This document shows positions 17,645 to 26,461 of a DNA stretch of 64,000 bases, piece after piece. Source of the DNA: an uncultured Pseudomonadales bacterium. Lineage in GTDB: Bacteria > Pseudomonadota > Gammaproteobacteria > Pseudomonadales > Pseudohongiellaceae. The stretch covers positions 846,881 to 910,880 of the forward strand of contig CAMYOK010000002.1 of NCBI GenBank assembly GCA_947259995.1. Reading direction: 5' to 3'. The position numbers were made by a program, and so were the translations under genes. The notes beneath the pieces are model-generated. The model searched no databases. It had not been told where the DNA came from and saw nothing but the letters and a program-made list of their open reading frames with translations. Positions within the stretch are counted from its first letter, which is position 1. Each line of letters opens with the position of its first letter.

Positions 17645-18385
17645 ATGAACCCTCATTCGGACGACCGTATGGCAATCAGTAAGAGTTCGAACCCGAGCGC
17701 GAGCCCTGCGCCCGCCAAAGTCATTATCGCCGATGATCACCCCTTGTTTCGGGCGGCGCTAAGACACGCGCTAGCCTCAACGATAGAAGATGAAATTTTA
17801 GAGGCCGAAAATTTTGCAAGCTTGCATGGCGCTCTACTACAACACCCACAGATCGAATTGGTGTTCCTAGATCTCAACATGCCCGGCAATCAGGGACTGA
17901 TGGGCCTGACTTCCATTCGCAATCAGTTTCCCGATGTCCTAGTAGTAATCGTCTCTGCCAATGAACAACTGAGCGTTATAGAGCGTGCGATGAGTTTCGG
18001 TGCTAGCGCTTACATTCCTAAATCAGCCCCAATGCCCGATATCGTCAGTGCGGTCGAAGCAGTGCTAGGTGGCGATAATTGGTTGCCGGCACATCTACAG
18101 AGCGCGGTGCAAATCCCCAAGAACTCTCTGCATCATGATTTTTCACAAAAATTAAGCCAACTGACGCCTCAGCAGTTTAAAGTCCTAAGATGCATCGCCG
18201 ATGGTTTGCTCAATAAACAGATCGCCTTCGAACTAGACGTGCAAGAGACCACCATCAAACAACATGTGTCGGCTATTTTACGCAAACTTGGAGTGATCAA
18301 TCGCACACAGGCTGGGGTCTTGTTCCACGACATGCTACGGGCCGATGACGAAGACACTTTAGCCGAACCCAATTCCTTTCAATAA
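17645..18385 (+). CDS. LuxR-type response regulator, CrbR/ErdR-like
   Basis: 246 residues. A receiver domain (~24-140) with acidic pair in IIADDHPLF, phosphoacceptor Asp76 in VFLDLNMPG and a late lysine in YIPKSAP, then a LuxR/FixJ helix-turn-helix at ~175-235 (LTPQQFKVLRCIADGLLNKQIAFELDVQETTIKQHVSAILRKLGV). CrbR/ErdR regulators of this type act with SSS-domain hybrid kinases to control acetate/acyl-CoA synthetase and, in pseudomonads, ethanol oxidation genes. The partner kinase is encoded convergently and the two genes overlap by 27 bases at their 3' ends. The 25-residue Ser/Pro-rich leader before the receiver makes the true start uncertain; ATG at 17669 is an alternative. Confidence 0.85.
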   Translation: MNPHSDDRMAISKSSNPSASPAPAKVIIADDHPLFRAALRHALASTIEDEILEAENFASLHGALLQHPQIELVFLDLNMPGNQGLMGLTSIRNQFPDVLVVIVSANEQLSVIERAMSFGASAYIPKSAPMPDIVSAVEAVLGGDNWLPAHLQSAVQIPKNSLHHDFSQKLSQLTPQQFKVLRCIADGLLNKQIAFELDVQETTIKQHVSAILRKLGVINRTQAGVLFHDMLRADDEDTLAEPNSFQ

Positions 18386-21300
18386 TCGCTTTAGCGCGGC
18401 CTGCTTTACCGGCTTAGGCAAGAAGAATGCGCCAACCTCCACAACTTGTTCGCGAATCGTCTCGTTCGGGTCCGCCGTACTCAATATCGCCGGAATATTG
18501 CGAGCCCAGTGGGTTCTTATCTCTTCTATCGCATCCGTGCCTACTTGTTGTTCTGCTAGGTGATAGTCGATCAGAAGCAGATCAGGGGCTTGCTCGACGA
18601 GTAATGCTTCTTGGGTAGTGGCGCAGGCCGTCACACAACCACCCCACTCGCGCAAGAGAGAGGCTAAGGCATCTCTAATAGCAGGGTCATCATCGAGCAA
18701 TAACACATGCATCTCGGCAGGTAATGACCACTGCACATGATCGTTGGTTAAACGCTTCTTAGTTATTGAGGAGCTTTTCCACGCGCTCACTGGCAGGGTC
18801 AGAGTAAAACACGTCCCGCGATTCACTTGTGACTCTAGGCGAATGGGGATCTCCAATAATCGGCACATCCTCTCGACAATGGCGAGCCCTAAACCCAAAC
18901 CTGGATTATGGTCATGTTGATCGAGTTGCTTAAACTCTTGGAAAATTTCATTAAACTTCTCTGGCGGGATCCCACGCCCCGTGTCCCACACCTGGAGCTC
19001 TATGCTAGCGCTCTTTCGCCTTACACCGCACAGCACCTTGCCATGCTCGGTGTAACGCACAGCATTGCTGAATAAGTTCTGCAAGATGCGTTGAAGTATT
19101 TTTTGATCCGTATGCACGACTACTTGGGTAGGTACAATCTTAAACTCCAAGCCCTTCTCTTGCGCCAATAATGCGAAGGAAGCATTTAAAGACGCCATAA
19201 CATCACACAATGGTACATCTTTTTTGTAGGTCTGCAGATTTCCCGACTCTAATTTGGTCATCTCCAACAACATGGTCAATAGCTCTTCAGCGTTTTGCAA
19301 TGATTGTTGAATCTGTAGTGCAAGATTGGCGTCATCGACGTCTAAGCGCTTTAATAACATCTCGCAAAATAGACTCGCGGCGTTAAGCGGCTGCATCAAG
19401 TCGTGCCCTGCAGCCGCAAAGAATTTCGATTTGCTTTGATGCGCATGCTCCGCCGCCTGTTTCGCAACAGACAAGGCCTCTGTGCGCTCGATAACGCGCG
19501 CCTCCAGTTCGATGTTGATTTGCTGTAGTTCGTTCTGAGTCGTCACTAGTTCGGTGATATCGGTATAAGTGGTAACGAAGCCACCGTCGGGCATTGGATT
19601 GCCCTGCAGCTCTATCACTTGCCCAGAGAACTGTTGGCGCTGATACCGATACCGACTACCGCTGCGCAGATAGGATAAACGTTTGCTTACCTCCTCTTCT
19701 ATGTTGACATCAGGTTGCCCAAACAGCCCACGCTTTGCGTTGAATCGCAAGATCTCCTCTACAGCAATGCCCGCACGGATCAATCCATCGGGGTAATCAA
19801 AGATCTCAAGATAGCGCCTGTTCCAGGCTACCAATCTTAGCTCTTTGTCGATCACACTAATGCCCTGCGGAATATTCTCCACTGAAGATTGCAATAGCTC
19901 TCGGTTGAATCGGTATAGTTCCGACGCCTCAGATGCCCAGTCGACCACCTCCTCAACATCCACTGGAGACTCTTTCGCCAAACTGCCGATCAATAACCGG
20001 CTTGCGGAACTGCCTATCGCCCCTGCCAACTCTCTCTCAAGCCGAATCAGCAATAGAGGGTGCACGAGACGCTGTTCCGGCACATCGGCAATACTCAACC
20101 CTAAGCGTCGGTCTAGGCCTTCGGCATCCCTAGGGTCCATGAAGCGCGCCAACACCGAACGCAACCGCCCCCAAGTCACCTGTTTTTCGTGCCCATCAGA
20201 ATGGTCGCTCGCGATTGAACTTAGCTTAAGTTTTGGACGCGCGAATACTATGCCCTGCTGATAATCCGCTCGAGATTGACGCACGAGCATTGATATTAAT
20301 AGGTAACACACGATATTGGCGCCCATACTCAGCACCACCCCATCGCTAATCGCTTTATCGGTTAGCGTTTGGGCTGAGCCCAACGATGGCAGCAGCAAAA
20401 GCACCGCCCACACAGCAGTACCAACTAGCAAACCACTGATAGCTCCCGCCCTATTTGCATTGGCCCACAACAAGCCACCAAACATCGAAGGCGCCAGCTG
20501 TGATAGTAAAGCCATCGCGATCAGACCATTGCTCACCAAGGGCAGTCCGCCTTCGGTGAGCTTATGGTAAACATAGGCCAGTACTACTATGACCACCATC
20601 GTTAAGCGACGGCTCAACAACACGCCCTGCGGTGTTAAATTAGAAATCACGTTGCCACTGCGCCTTGCGCGTAGCCACAAGGGGGTAATGACATCATTCG
20701 ATATCATGATCCCTAGCGCCAGTGTTGCCATGATCACCATACTAGTGGAAGTCGATAACCCGCCGATAAAGGCAATAAGGCTAATGTCGGGACGCTCTGC
20801 CAGAATCGGCATGGACAGTAAAAACGTATCGTTGCCACGTGCTTCGGGCGCCAAAATTACGCCCGCTAACGCGATGGGTAGAATAAAAAAATTGATGGCA
20901 AACAGATAAAGAGGGAATGCCCAGCGCGCCTTCTTGAGCTCTTCAGGGCTCGTATTCTCAATGAAGTTAACTTGGAATTGCCGCGGCAGCACAAACATCG
21001 CCAGTGCCCCTAGCAACATATGCGTAGCGTATATGTAGACACCATTTTCTTCGGGCTCAAGCAATTGCCTAGCCTGCACATTATCGGCAGCGGAAAGGAT
21101 TAAATCGTTGATACCGTCGAATAGCTGATAGGTGACAAACAAGCCTACAACGCAGAATGCTACGAGTTTAATAATTGATTCATAGGCTACGGCATCCATC
21201 AAACCCGGATGTTGTTCGGCCAGACTCAACCGCCTAGCCCCAAACAGAATAGAGAATACAATCATCGCCAAACCAACTGCAGCGGCCAGATCAAGAAACC

Positions 21301-21754
21301 AAGGGGCGGCATTGGCTTCTAGCCCTGTGACCGCTGCAAAACTGGCAGCAACCGCACGTAGCTGCAATGCAATATAGGGGACTAGGGCAATCAAGCAAAT
21401 AATGGCAACGAGAGCGGCAAGGAAATGTGATTTACCATAGCGTGAGCCAATCAGGTCGGCAATTGACGTCAAGTTTTGCTCTTTGACCGCGCTCAACATT
21501 TTTAGCTGAAACTGATGGGCAAATAAGAAGATGCAGATACCGCCAAGGTAGGTCGGAGCAAACCACCATCCATACTGCGCCGCTTGCGTAACGGTCCCGT
21601 AGAACGCCCATGTTGTACAGTGCACCCCCAACGCCAGAGTGTAGCGCCAAGGCCTAGGGCCAGGCTTATTGCGCCGCTCGCCTCGCGAGGCGATAGTAAA
21701 CAACAACGCCAAATAGGCAAAGGCGGCGAACAAGACTGTAGAGATTGCTAGCAT
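18359..21754 (-). CDS. Hybrid sensor kinase with sodium/solute-symporter domain, CrbS/MxtR-like
   Basis: 1131 residues. The first ~490 residues are a membrane domain of the SSS transporter fold (about 13 helices). A PAS domain lies near 615-735 (SSVENIPQGISVIDKELRLVAWN), a coiled coil near 735-775, then HisKA with His784 (AAAGHDLMQPLNAAS), an ATPase domain (NLFSNAVRYTEHGK, GLGLGLAIV) and a C-terminal receiver with Asp1063 in LLLIDYHLAE. This is the architecture of CrbS/MxtR, which with CrbR controls acetate scavenging and acs. The transporter part may sense or carry a carboxylate or proline-like solute. Its convergent neighbour is the matching LuxR regulator; the convergent arrangement with a 27-base overlap is less common than an operon. 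It lies beside a carboxylate permease/acyl-CoA ligase operon, a plausible target. Confidence 0.88.
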   Translation of the reverse strand: MLAISTVLFAAFAYLALLFTIASRGERRNKPGPRPWRYTLALGVHCTTWAFYGTVTQAAQYGWWFAPTYLGGICIFLFAHQFQLKMLSAVKEQNLTSIADLIGSRYGKSHFLAALVAIICLIALVPYIALQLRAVAASFAAVTGLEANAAPWFLDLAAAVGLAMIVFSILFGARRLSLAEQHPGLMDAVAYESIIKLVAFCVVGLFVTYQLFDGINDLILSAADNVQARQLLEPEENGVYIYATHMLLGALAMFVLPRQFQVNFIENTSPEELKKARWAFPLYLFAINFFILPIALAGVILAPEARGNDTFLLSMPILAERPDISLIAFIGGLSTSTSMVIMATLALGIMISNDVITPLWLRARRSGNVISNLTPQGVLLSRRLTMVVIVVLAYVYHKLTEGGLPLVSNGLIAMALLSQLAPSMFGGLLWANANRAGAISGLLVGTAVWAVLLLLPSLGSAQTLTDKAISDGVVLSMGANIVCYLLISMLVRQSRADYQQGIVFARPKLKLSSIASDHSDGHEKQVTWGRLRSVLARFMDPRDAEGLDRRLGLSIADVPEQRLVHPLLLIRLERELAGAIGSSASRLLIGSLAKESPVDVEEVVDWASEASELYRFNRELLQSSVENIPQGISVIDKELRLVAWNRRYLEIFDYPDGLIRAGIAVEEILRFNAKRGLFGQPDVNIEEEVSKRLSYLRSGSRYRYQRQQFSGQVIELQGNPMPDGGFVTTYTDITELVTTQNELQQINIELEARVIERTEALSVAKQAAEHAHQSKSKFFAAAGHDLMQPLNAASLFCEMLLKRLDVDDANLALQIQQSLQNAEELLTMLLEMTKLESGNLQTYKKDVPLCDVMASLNASFALLAQEKGLEFKIVPTQVVVHTDQKILQRILQNLFSNAVRYTEHGKVLCGVRRKSASIELQVWDTGRGIPPEKFNEIFQEFKQLDQHDHNPGLGLGLAIVERMCRLLEIPIRLESQVNRGTCFTLTLPVSAWKSSSITKKRLTNDHVQWSLPAEMHVLLLDDDPAIRDALASLLREWGGCVTACATTQEALLVEQAPDLLLIDYHLAEQQVGTDAIEEIRTHWARNIPAILSTADPNETIREQVVEVGAFFLPKPVKQAALKRLLKGIGFG

Positions 21755-21830
21755 GCGGTGTATCCGAAACTTCGCGTTGTGAGCTCTATAGTAACCGGAT
21801 CAACAAGCAAAGCCACTTTTACAGACGCCC

Positions 21831-22625
21831 TTAGTATTGTTTACGCACAATATTGAAAAAATCGACAAATTTACGCATGTTCTCTGCATCCTGCGCTATC
21901 AAAAGCGAATGATCGCCGCCAGGAATTTCAACGTAGAGGTGTTGCATGCCAAGCGCTTTCATTCTACTTACCCAGGCGCGTGTTCGCTCAACGGGAACGG
22001 CATCATCTTGATCACCCTGTAAAACAAGAATCGGCAAATGCTTGATGCGCTCCAGTATGTCATTCATCGGGGCGTCTGCTTCGGGCGCCGGGGCAGCCAC
22101 TCCTAAGCCAGCGAAGAGTTGTGGATATTTAGCAGCAATATGATAAGTCCCTGCACCGCCCATTGAATGGCCCCATAGGTAAATACGATTAGAGTCTATC
22201 GGGAACTCATCGCGCATCAACTGCAGGACGTTCATCACATCCTGCTCACTTCTTTGTGCGTCCTTCTCGTCCTCGGTGACCCTAGAGCCATACCAGCCGC
22301 GACGTATATATCCCAGGGGGGTCACTACTATGTAGCCGTTAGCCTCTGCGTGATCTAAAAAGCCTTCATAACCCATTAGCCAGTCATGACTTCGACCAAG
22401 GCCATGCAGCGACACGATCAGCGGCGCTCTTTGATTTCGCTCCACGCTTGTAGGTACAAACACAGCGTAAGGGATAGACTCTCCCGTACCGGGAAACACA
22501 TAGCTACGATGCTGGACTCGCGGGTCGTCTATAAGTCTCTCATCATCGCTTTCTTGACGGTCAGCAAAACAAAGGCTGCCAATACCGCAAGTCACTATAG
22601 CTACCAAATTCAGGAGCGTTTTCAT
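21831..22625 (-). CDS. Exported alpha/beta hydrolase (PHB-depolymerase/feruloyl-esterase type)
   Basis: 264 residues with a Sec signal peptide (1-21, ending CFAD). The hydrolase core shows the oxyanion strand VSLHGLGRSHDW, nucleophile elbow GHSMGG with Ser154, an aspartate in QGDQDDAVPVE and a histidine in PGGDHSLLI. The arrangement matches the LpqC/esterase-D-like family of secreted polyester or feruloyl esterases and peptidase-like esterases. The natural ester is unknown. AGGAG lies ahead of the ATG. It is followed by nothing on the same strand that looks co-transcribed, and is the nearest gene upstream of the CrbS-like kinase (76-base gap). Confidence 0.8.
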   Translation of the reverse strand: MKTLLNLVAIVTCGIGSLCFADRQESDDERLIDDPRVQHRSYVFPGTGESIPYAVFVPTSVERNQRAPLIVSLHGLGRSHDWLMGYEGFLDHAEANGYIVVTPLGYIRRGWYGSRVTEDEKDAQRSEQDVMNVLQLMRDEFPIDSNRIYLWGHSMGGAGTYHIAAKYPQLFAGLGVAAPAPEADAPMNDILERIKHLPILVLQGDQDDAVPVERTRAWVSRMKALGMQHLYVEIPGGDHSLLIAQDAENMRKFVDFFNIVRKQY

Positions 22626-22699
22626 TATTTTTCTCCTCGCTGTCAGGGATATAAAATAAGCAGTTAGTCAAGTTTGTGCAGGTCGTTACAAAACGTGCG

Positions 22700-23278
22700 C
22701 TAGCGAAGATCATCCCTTAGTTTAATCACTTGCTCCTTGTAATTTTCACCCTCGCCGTAGTCCACAAACTTACTGTATCGGCTATGGCTACCGACAACTT
22801 TACGCGCGTGTTTTATTGGGCACCAGTATTGCTCGGTTCTTGCAAGCACCTCTCTGGAGTACGCCACAACACCGTTGCCGTAGCCGCAATATACGCAGTT
22901 GAATTTTTGAATCCCGTTAAGATAGGCCAACTGATGACGGTCCAAGACAATATAGTCAGAACGCTTTACTCGTCTAATCCCGTAAAGCCTAAAACAAATA
23001 TGTTGATATAAAGTGATAGTGATGTCGAAAAATACGATTGGCACTACCATAGAATAAATGAAAGGCGAGGATATTATATTGCGAAGCTTCGATGAAAAAA
23101 TCCATGGCAACATCGCAGACTTTAATTTTCTATGAGCCTCCAGAATATCTTGCTCAAACTTTACGCGCTTGCCTTCTATATGATAGCTAAACTCTTTCTG
23201 CTTCTTATCAAACTCTTCTAGCAATTGCCTCTCTAGTTTAGCGATCTTATCGCTTATCTCACTGATCTTTTCACTCAT
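22700..23278 (-). CDS. Coiled-coil membrane protein with cysteine pair, unknown function
   Basis: 192 residues from the ATG at 23276-23278, which has GGAGG five bases ahead. The first ~55 residues are a charged coiled coil (ISEISDKIAKLERQLLEEFDKKQKEF), then a hydrophobic segment at ~72-92 (SPFIYSMVVPIVFFDITITLY), and a conserved-looking C-terminal half: NCVYCGYGNGVVAYSREVLARTEQYWCPIKHARK, with C128, C131, C153 and H157. The cysteines and histidine could bind zinc or a redox group. I recall the same YCGYxNG...YWCPIKHA pattern from uncharacterised proteobacterial proteins but know no function. Downstream of the GST gene by 48 bases, on the same strand, so possibly co-transcribed. Confidence 0.75.
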   Translation of the reverse strand: MSEKISEISDKIAKLERQLLEEFDKKQKEFSYHIEGKRVKFEQDILEAHRKLKSAMLPWIFSSKLRNIISSPFIYSMVVPIVFFDITITLYQHICFRLYGIRRVKRSDYIVLDRHQLAYLNGIQKFNCVYCGYGNGVVAYSREVLARTEQYWCPIKHARKVVGSHSRYSKFVDYGEGENYKEQVIKLRDDLR

Positions 23279-23326
23279 GACAACCTCCACTTCCTAATGC
23301 CGGGATGCGCATTCAAGTCCAAGCTC

Positions 23327-23944
23327 CTACTCTACCGCGCGCTCTATCGCACGCTGATACGCAGGCCGTGCTTGTACGCGATCTAAGTAGGCTGGCAGCG
23401 AAGGCCAAGAGCTTAATAGCCCTAGCCTCTTGGCCATTGACACCACATAGGCAATACCAACATCTGCCGCAGAGAAGTCATCACCGAGAATATAGGGGGA
23501 CGCGCCTAACTGTTTCGCGATGTAATCGAAGTGCAGCTTAATCTCTTTCTCACTAAAGGCCTCGAAGGTAGCATGTGCTTGCCCTGATCGCAGAAGAAGC
23601 ATTTTGACGAGGAGCGGCAAAAACACGGACCCCTCCGGATAATGCAACCAACGCGTAAACTTTGCCCACGCCGCTAAATTTGATCGGTGGGGTGCTAAGC
23701 GATGCTTAGTGTCGTACTTCTCTAACAAATAGGTTGTGATGGCGCTGGATTCAGCTATCACTAACCCATCGTCATCGATGACGGGTGATTTTCCTAAAGG
23801 ATGGATTTTTTGCAGCGCTTCGGGTGCCCGCATGGTCGTCGGATCACGCAAATACACCTCTAGCTGATACTCGGCTCCCAACTCTTCTAAGAGCCAGACA
23901 GTAAATATTGAACGACCTATTCGTAGATGATGTAAAGTAATCAT
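23327..23944 (-). CDS. Glutathione S-transferase family protein
   Basis: 205 residues. N-terminal thioredoxin-like domain with the cis-proline and SNAIL-type motif (GKSPVIDDDGLVIAESSAITTYLLEKY, ~51-76) and an all-helical C-terminal domain (~90-205) with the N-capping aspartate motif ILGDDFSAADVGIAY. The first strand carries LRIGRSIFTVWLLEEL, with Ser12 or Arg11 near the usual catalytic position and no cysteine, so it looks like a GST rather than a glutaredoxin-type enzyme. The substrate is unknown. Upstream of, and on the same strand as, the cysteine-rich membrane protein gene. Confidence 0.88.
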   Translation of the reverse strand: MITLHHLRIGRSIFTVWLLEELGAEYQLEVYLRDPTTMRAPEALQKIHPLGKSPVIDDDGLVIAESSAITTYLLEKYDTKHRLAPHRSNLAAWAKFTRWLHYPEGSVFLPLLVKMLLLRSGQAHATFEAFSEKEIKLHFDYIAKQLGASPYILGDDFSAADVGIAYVVSMAKRLGLLSSWPSLPAYLDRVQARPAYQRAIERAVE

Positions 23945-24015
23945 TGCACAATTCCTCCCGTGCAGCTTTAAATGTAACAGTGCCTTTAGAGCACCGAATT
24001 TATATCGAGCGCTTA

Positions 24016-24591
24016 CTAAAACGTGGCTAAGCCTGTGACCGGAATAAGGCTAGAAACCAAAATGAGATAAGCCAAATTGAATAGCATCAGCCCATAATGT
24101 ATTACGCGGTTATTCGTAAACAGCAACCAGATCACTGACATTATAATGACAACGCTGCCCAAAGAGCGGCCCATCCATGTTTCGGCAAAATCGGGAAGCA
24201 AGGGGTCAGACGCACGCGATAGAATCAAAAAGATAATGACCATGCAGAAGAACCAGTTCTTGGTGAGAAAATAGTGCTCTTCTAGGTCCATTCTCTGGAA
24301 ATAACGCAGCTCTGGCGTTAATGCAAATGTGAGCAATACCATCATAATGGGGGCTGCCAAGAATAACAGCATCGGTGCGACCTTGGTAAAGTCATAAGCC
24401 TGATATTCCCAAAACCCTAAGTAGTGGTAGGTAATGATGATCAGCAACCAAAATGACCAACCAGCCAGCAGCCAAGGATGCTTAACACGGTGGCGCGCAC
24501 GAATGATCTTCCCCCAACCCATCAATAACTCGGCCATGGCAAATGCCACCACTACCGACACAAACATCATGATAAATTCGAATTTTGACAA
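24016..24591 (-). CDS. Six-helix integral membrane protein, unknown function
   Basis: 191 residues with about six transmembrane segments (~5-25, 42-60, 72-90, 112-126, 142-158, 166-186). Charged loops include GKIIRARHRVKHP after the first helix and ELRYFQRMDLEEHYF between helices three and four. The pattern SKFEFIMMFVSVVVAFAMAELLMGWG at the N-terminus is one I have seen in uncharacterised proteobacterial proteins, but no function is known to me. The codons for SDPLLP contain a 12-base match to the REPIN core at 7161. Divergent from the MATE exporter gene, with 77 bases between them. Confidence 0.72.
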   Translation of the reverse strand: MSKFEFIMMFVSVVVAFAMAELLMGWGKIIRARHRVKHPWLLAGWSFWLLIIITYHYLGFWEYQAYDFTKVAPMLLFLAAPIMMVLLTFALTPELRYFQRMDLEEHYFLTKNWFFCMVIIFLILSRASDPLLPDFAETWMGRSLGSVVIIMSVIWLLFTNNRVIHYGLMLFNLAYLILVSSLIPVTGLATF

Positions 24592-24668
24592 GAAGCTTCC
24601 CCCATGCCCTGCTTAAACAAGAATTAGGTTACAGTACACTGTTTTTCCTAAGCTTGCTGCACCGACAT

Positions 24669-26018
24669 ATGATGACGACTCAAACGATCACCTACACCTA
24701 TATTCTGCGCAAAGCATGGCCAATTATCTTAGCAAATGCTGCTGTTCCCCTACTCGGCCTGGTGGACACCGCTATCATCGGCAATGTTGGTACGGTCGCC
24801 GACTTAGGTGCAATAGCGCTCGGCGCCCTCATTTTCTCGTTTGTATACTGGAGCTTTGGCTTTCTACGCATGGGCACTACTGGCTTCACCGCGCAAGCTG
24901 TGGGCGCTAGCGACGACGAAGAGGTCCGCGCGATACTAGGACGCTCCCTCTTACTTGGCTCCACTCTTGGTCTTGCCCTGATCCTATTGCAGTGGCCAAT
25001 TGCCAGTGTCGCCTTCTCTTTGCTTAGCGGCGGTGAGCAAATGGAGAGTGTGGCGCAACAGTATTTTTCAATCAGAATCTGGGGCGCACCCGCTACATTG
25101 TCCAATTTTGCCCTCATGGGCTTATTAATAGGAATGGGAAAAAGCAAATTGCTATTAATAGTCCAGCTGTTCATGAATGGTTTGAACATCGCTTTGGACG
25201 GGCTCTTTGCCGGTGTATTTGGCTGGGGTGTTGAGGGCATTGCCCTGGGCACAGTGCTTGCCGAGTGGAGCACGCTATTATTTGCAGGGTCACTCATTTA
25301 TAGAGCGCTAGCAAAAGATCACGCAGCGCAGGTGCCTTTTTGGCCCAAGGCACGCATCCTCAATGCTGCAGCCATGCGCAAAACTCTAGCGGCGAATGCC
25401 GATATCATGATCCGCACCTTATTGATGATCTTCTCGTTTAGCTTTTTCATCAACCAAAGCGCTATTTATAGCGGCGTGGTCTTGGCGGCAAACCATATTC
25501 TCATGCAATTGATCTCCTTCGCTGCCTTCTTTCTCGATGGCTATGCCTTTGTCGTAGAAGCCCTAATCGGCAAAGCGATCGGTGCCCGCAATCGACTTCA
25601 TTTCGATGTTGCCGTGCGCCGTTCAACGATTCTGGCCGCTTTTTCGGCACTGCTTCTCGCACTGTTAATTTGGCAGTTTGGTGAATTCGCCATTGCCTTG
25701 CTAACAGATCTAGAACCAGTGCGGCGAGCTACTAGCGATATGCTTATTTTTGCGGCGCTCTATGTCTTCGTCTCGTTCGCTGCATTTCAGCTCGACGGTA
25801 TTTTTATTGGTGCATCTAAGACCGCACAAATGCGCAATGCTGCCGTCATATCAGTCAGCATTTTCATGCTTGCATGGTGGTTACTGGCCGCCCCTTATGG
25901 CGTTGAGGGTCTATGGTGGGCGATGATAATCTATGTAGCCGCGCGCGCCGCGGCCCTACTCATGTATTTTCCAGCACTACGGGAGTCGACAGTCGACGCT
26001 ACCCCCCTTAAAGGGTGA
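24669..26018 (+). CDS. MATE-family efflux transporter (DinF-like)
   Basis: 449 residues from the ATG at 24669 (a second ATG follows at once); the frame stays open upstream but that part does not fit the family. Twelve hydrophobic helices in two similar halves. The N-terminal signature ILANAAVPLLGLVDTAIIGNVGTVADLGAIALG places it in the DinF branch of MATE exporters, which use sodium or proton gradients to expel organic cations and related compounds; the aspartate in LVDTAIIG is the usual coupling residue. Substrate unknown. A lipoprotein gene follows 40 bases downstream and may be co-transcribed. Confidence 0.9.
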   Translation: MMTTQTITYTYILRKAWPIILANAAVPLLGLVDTAIIGNVGTVADLGAIALGALIFSFVYWSFGFLRMGTTGFTAQAVGASDDEEVRAILGRSLLLGSTLGLALILLQWPIASVAFSLLSGGEQMESVAQQYFSIRIWGAPATLSNFALMGLLIGMGKSKLLLIVQLFMNGLNIALDGLFAGVFGWGVEGIALGTVLAEWSTLLFAGSLIYRALAKDHAAQVPFWPKARILNAAAMRKTLAANADIMIRTLLMIFSFSFFINQSAIYSGVVLAANHILMQLISFAAFFLDGYAFVVEALIGKAIGARNRLHFDVAVRRSTILAAFSALLLALLIWQFGEFAIALLTDLEPVRRATSDMLIFAALYVFVSFAAFQLDGIFIGASKTAQMRNAAVISVSIFMLAWWLLAAPYGVEGLWWAMIIYVAARAAALLMYFPALRESTVDATPLKG

Positions 26019-26058
26019 TACTTGCCATTCCTGATGTCTTTCACTACGGAGCCATACG

Positions 26059-26454
26059 ATGCACAAAGTTATTCTCATATCGCTAGCATTGCTCGGGCTC
26101 GCCGCTTGTAGTGAACCGTTTTTCTATTTTTCTGGCGGGCGCCTAACAGGAGAAGAAACGCCGCTTGTGCATATGCCAGCCGCAAGTGGCGTGTTGCAGA
26201 TCGAAACCCTTCCGACCGACCCTTACTCAGTAAACATTGGGTATGTGTTGCTCGATGGCAAGGTGTACATCGACCCAGCAGAAGATCGCCAATGGTATCA
26301 AAACATATTAGTGGACCCTACTGTGCGCATCCGTTTCGATGGCAGCGATCAAGTACATCCAATGATGACAGTTCCGGAATCGAACCTAGAGATTCTTACG
26401 CAGTTTGACCCCACACGAATCATTCTAAGGCTTGAGCCCATTGAAGATCATTAA
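26059..26454 (+). CDS. Small lipoprotein with possible FMN-binding split-barrel fold
   Basis: 131 residues. A lipoprotein signal peptide with lipobox LAAC (Cys17) is clear. The mature part has alternating beta strands: GVLQIETLPTDPYSVNIGYVLLDGKVYIDPAEDRQWYQNILVDPTVRIRFDG. The rhythm 'VNIGYVLLDGKVYI...W..N...DPTVRIR' resembles the split-barrel flavin/F420-type nitroreductase or PNPOx-like fold, but this is a by-eye impression. The same kind of pattern occurs in the membrane-anchored protein at 38363-38866. It follows the MATE gene and is convergent with the next gene, with 7 bases between the stop codons. Confidence 0.65.
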   Translation: MHKVILISLALLGLAACSEPFFYFSGGRLTGEETPLVHMPAASGVLQIETLPTDPYSVNIGYVLLDGKVYIDPAEDRQWYQNILVDPTVRIRFDGSDQVHPMMTVPESNLEILTQFDPTRIILRLEPIEDH

Positions 26455-26461
26455 GGCCTGA

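Noticed and set aside
24195..24206. CAAGGGGTCAGA copy inside the membrane-protein gene
   Set aside because: It matches only the core of the REPIN and lies in a sensible reading frame; I see no second arm, so it is not called as a repeat on its own.
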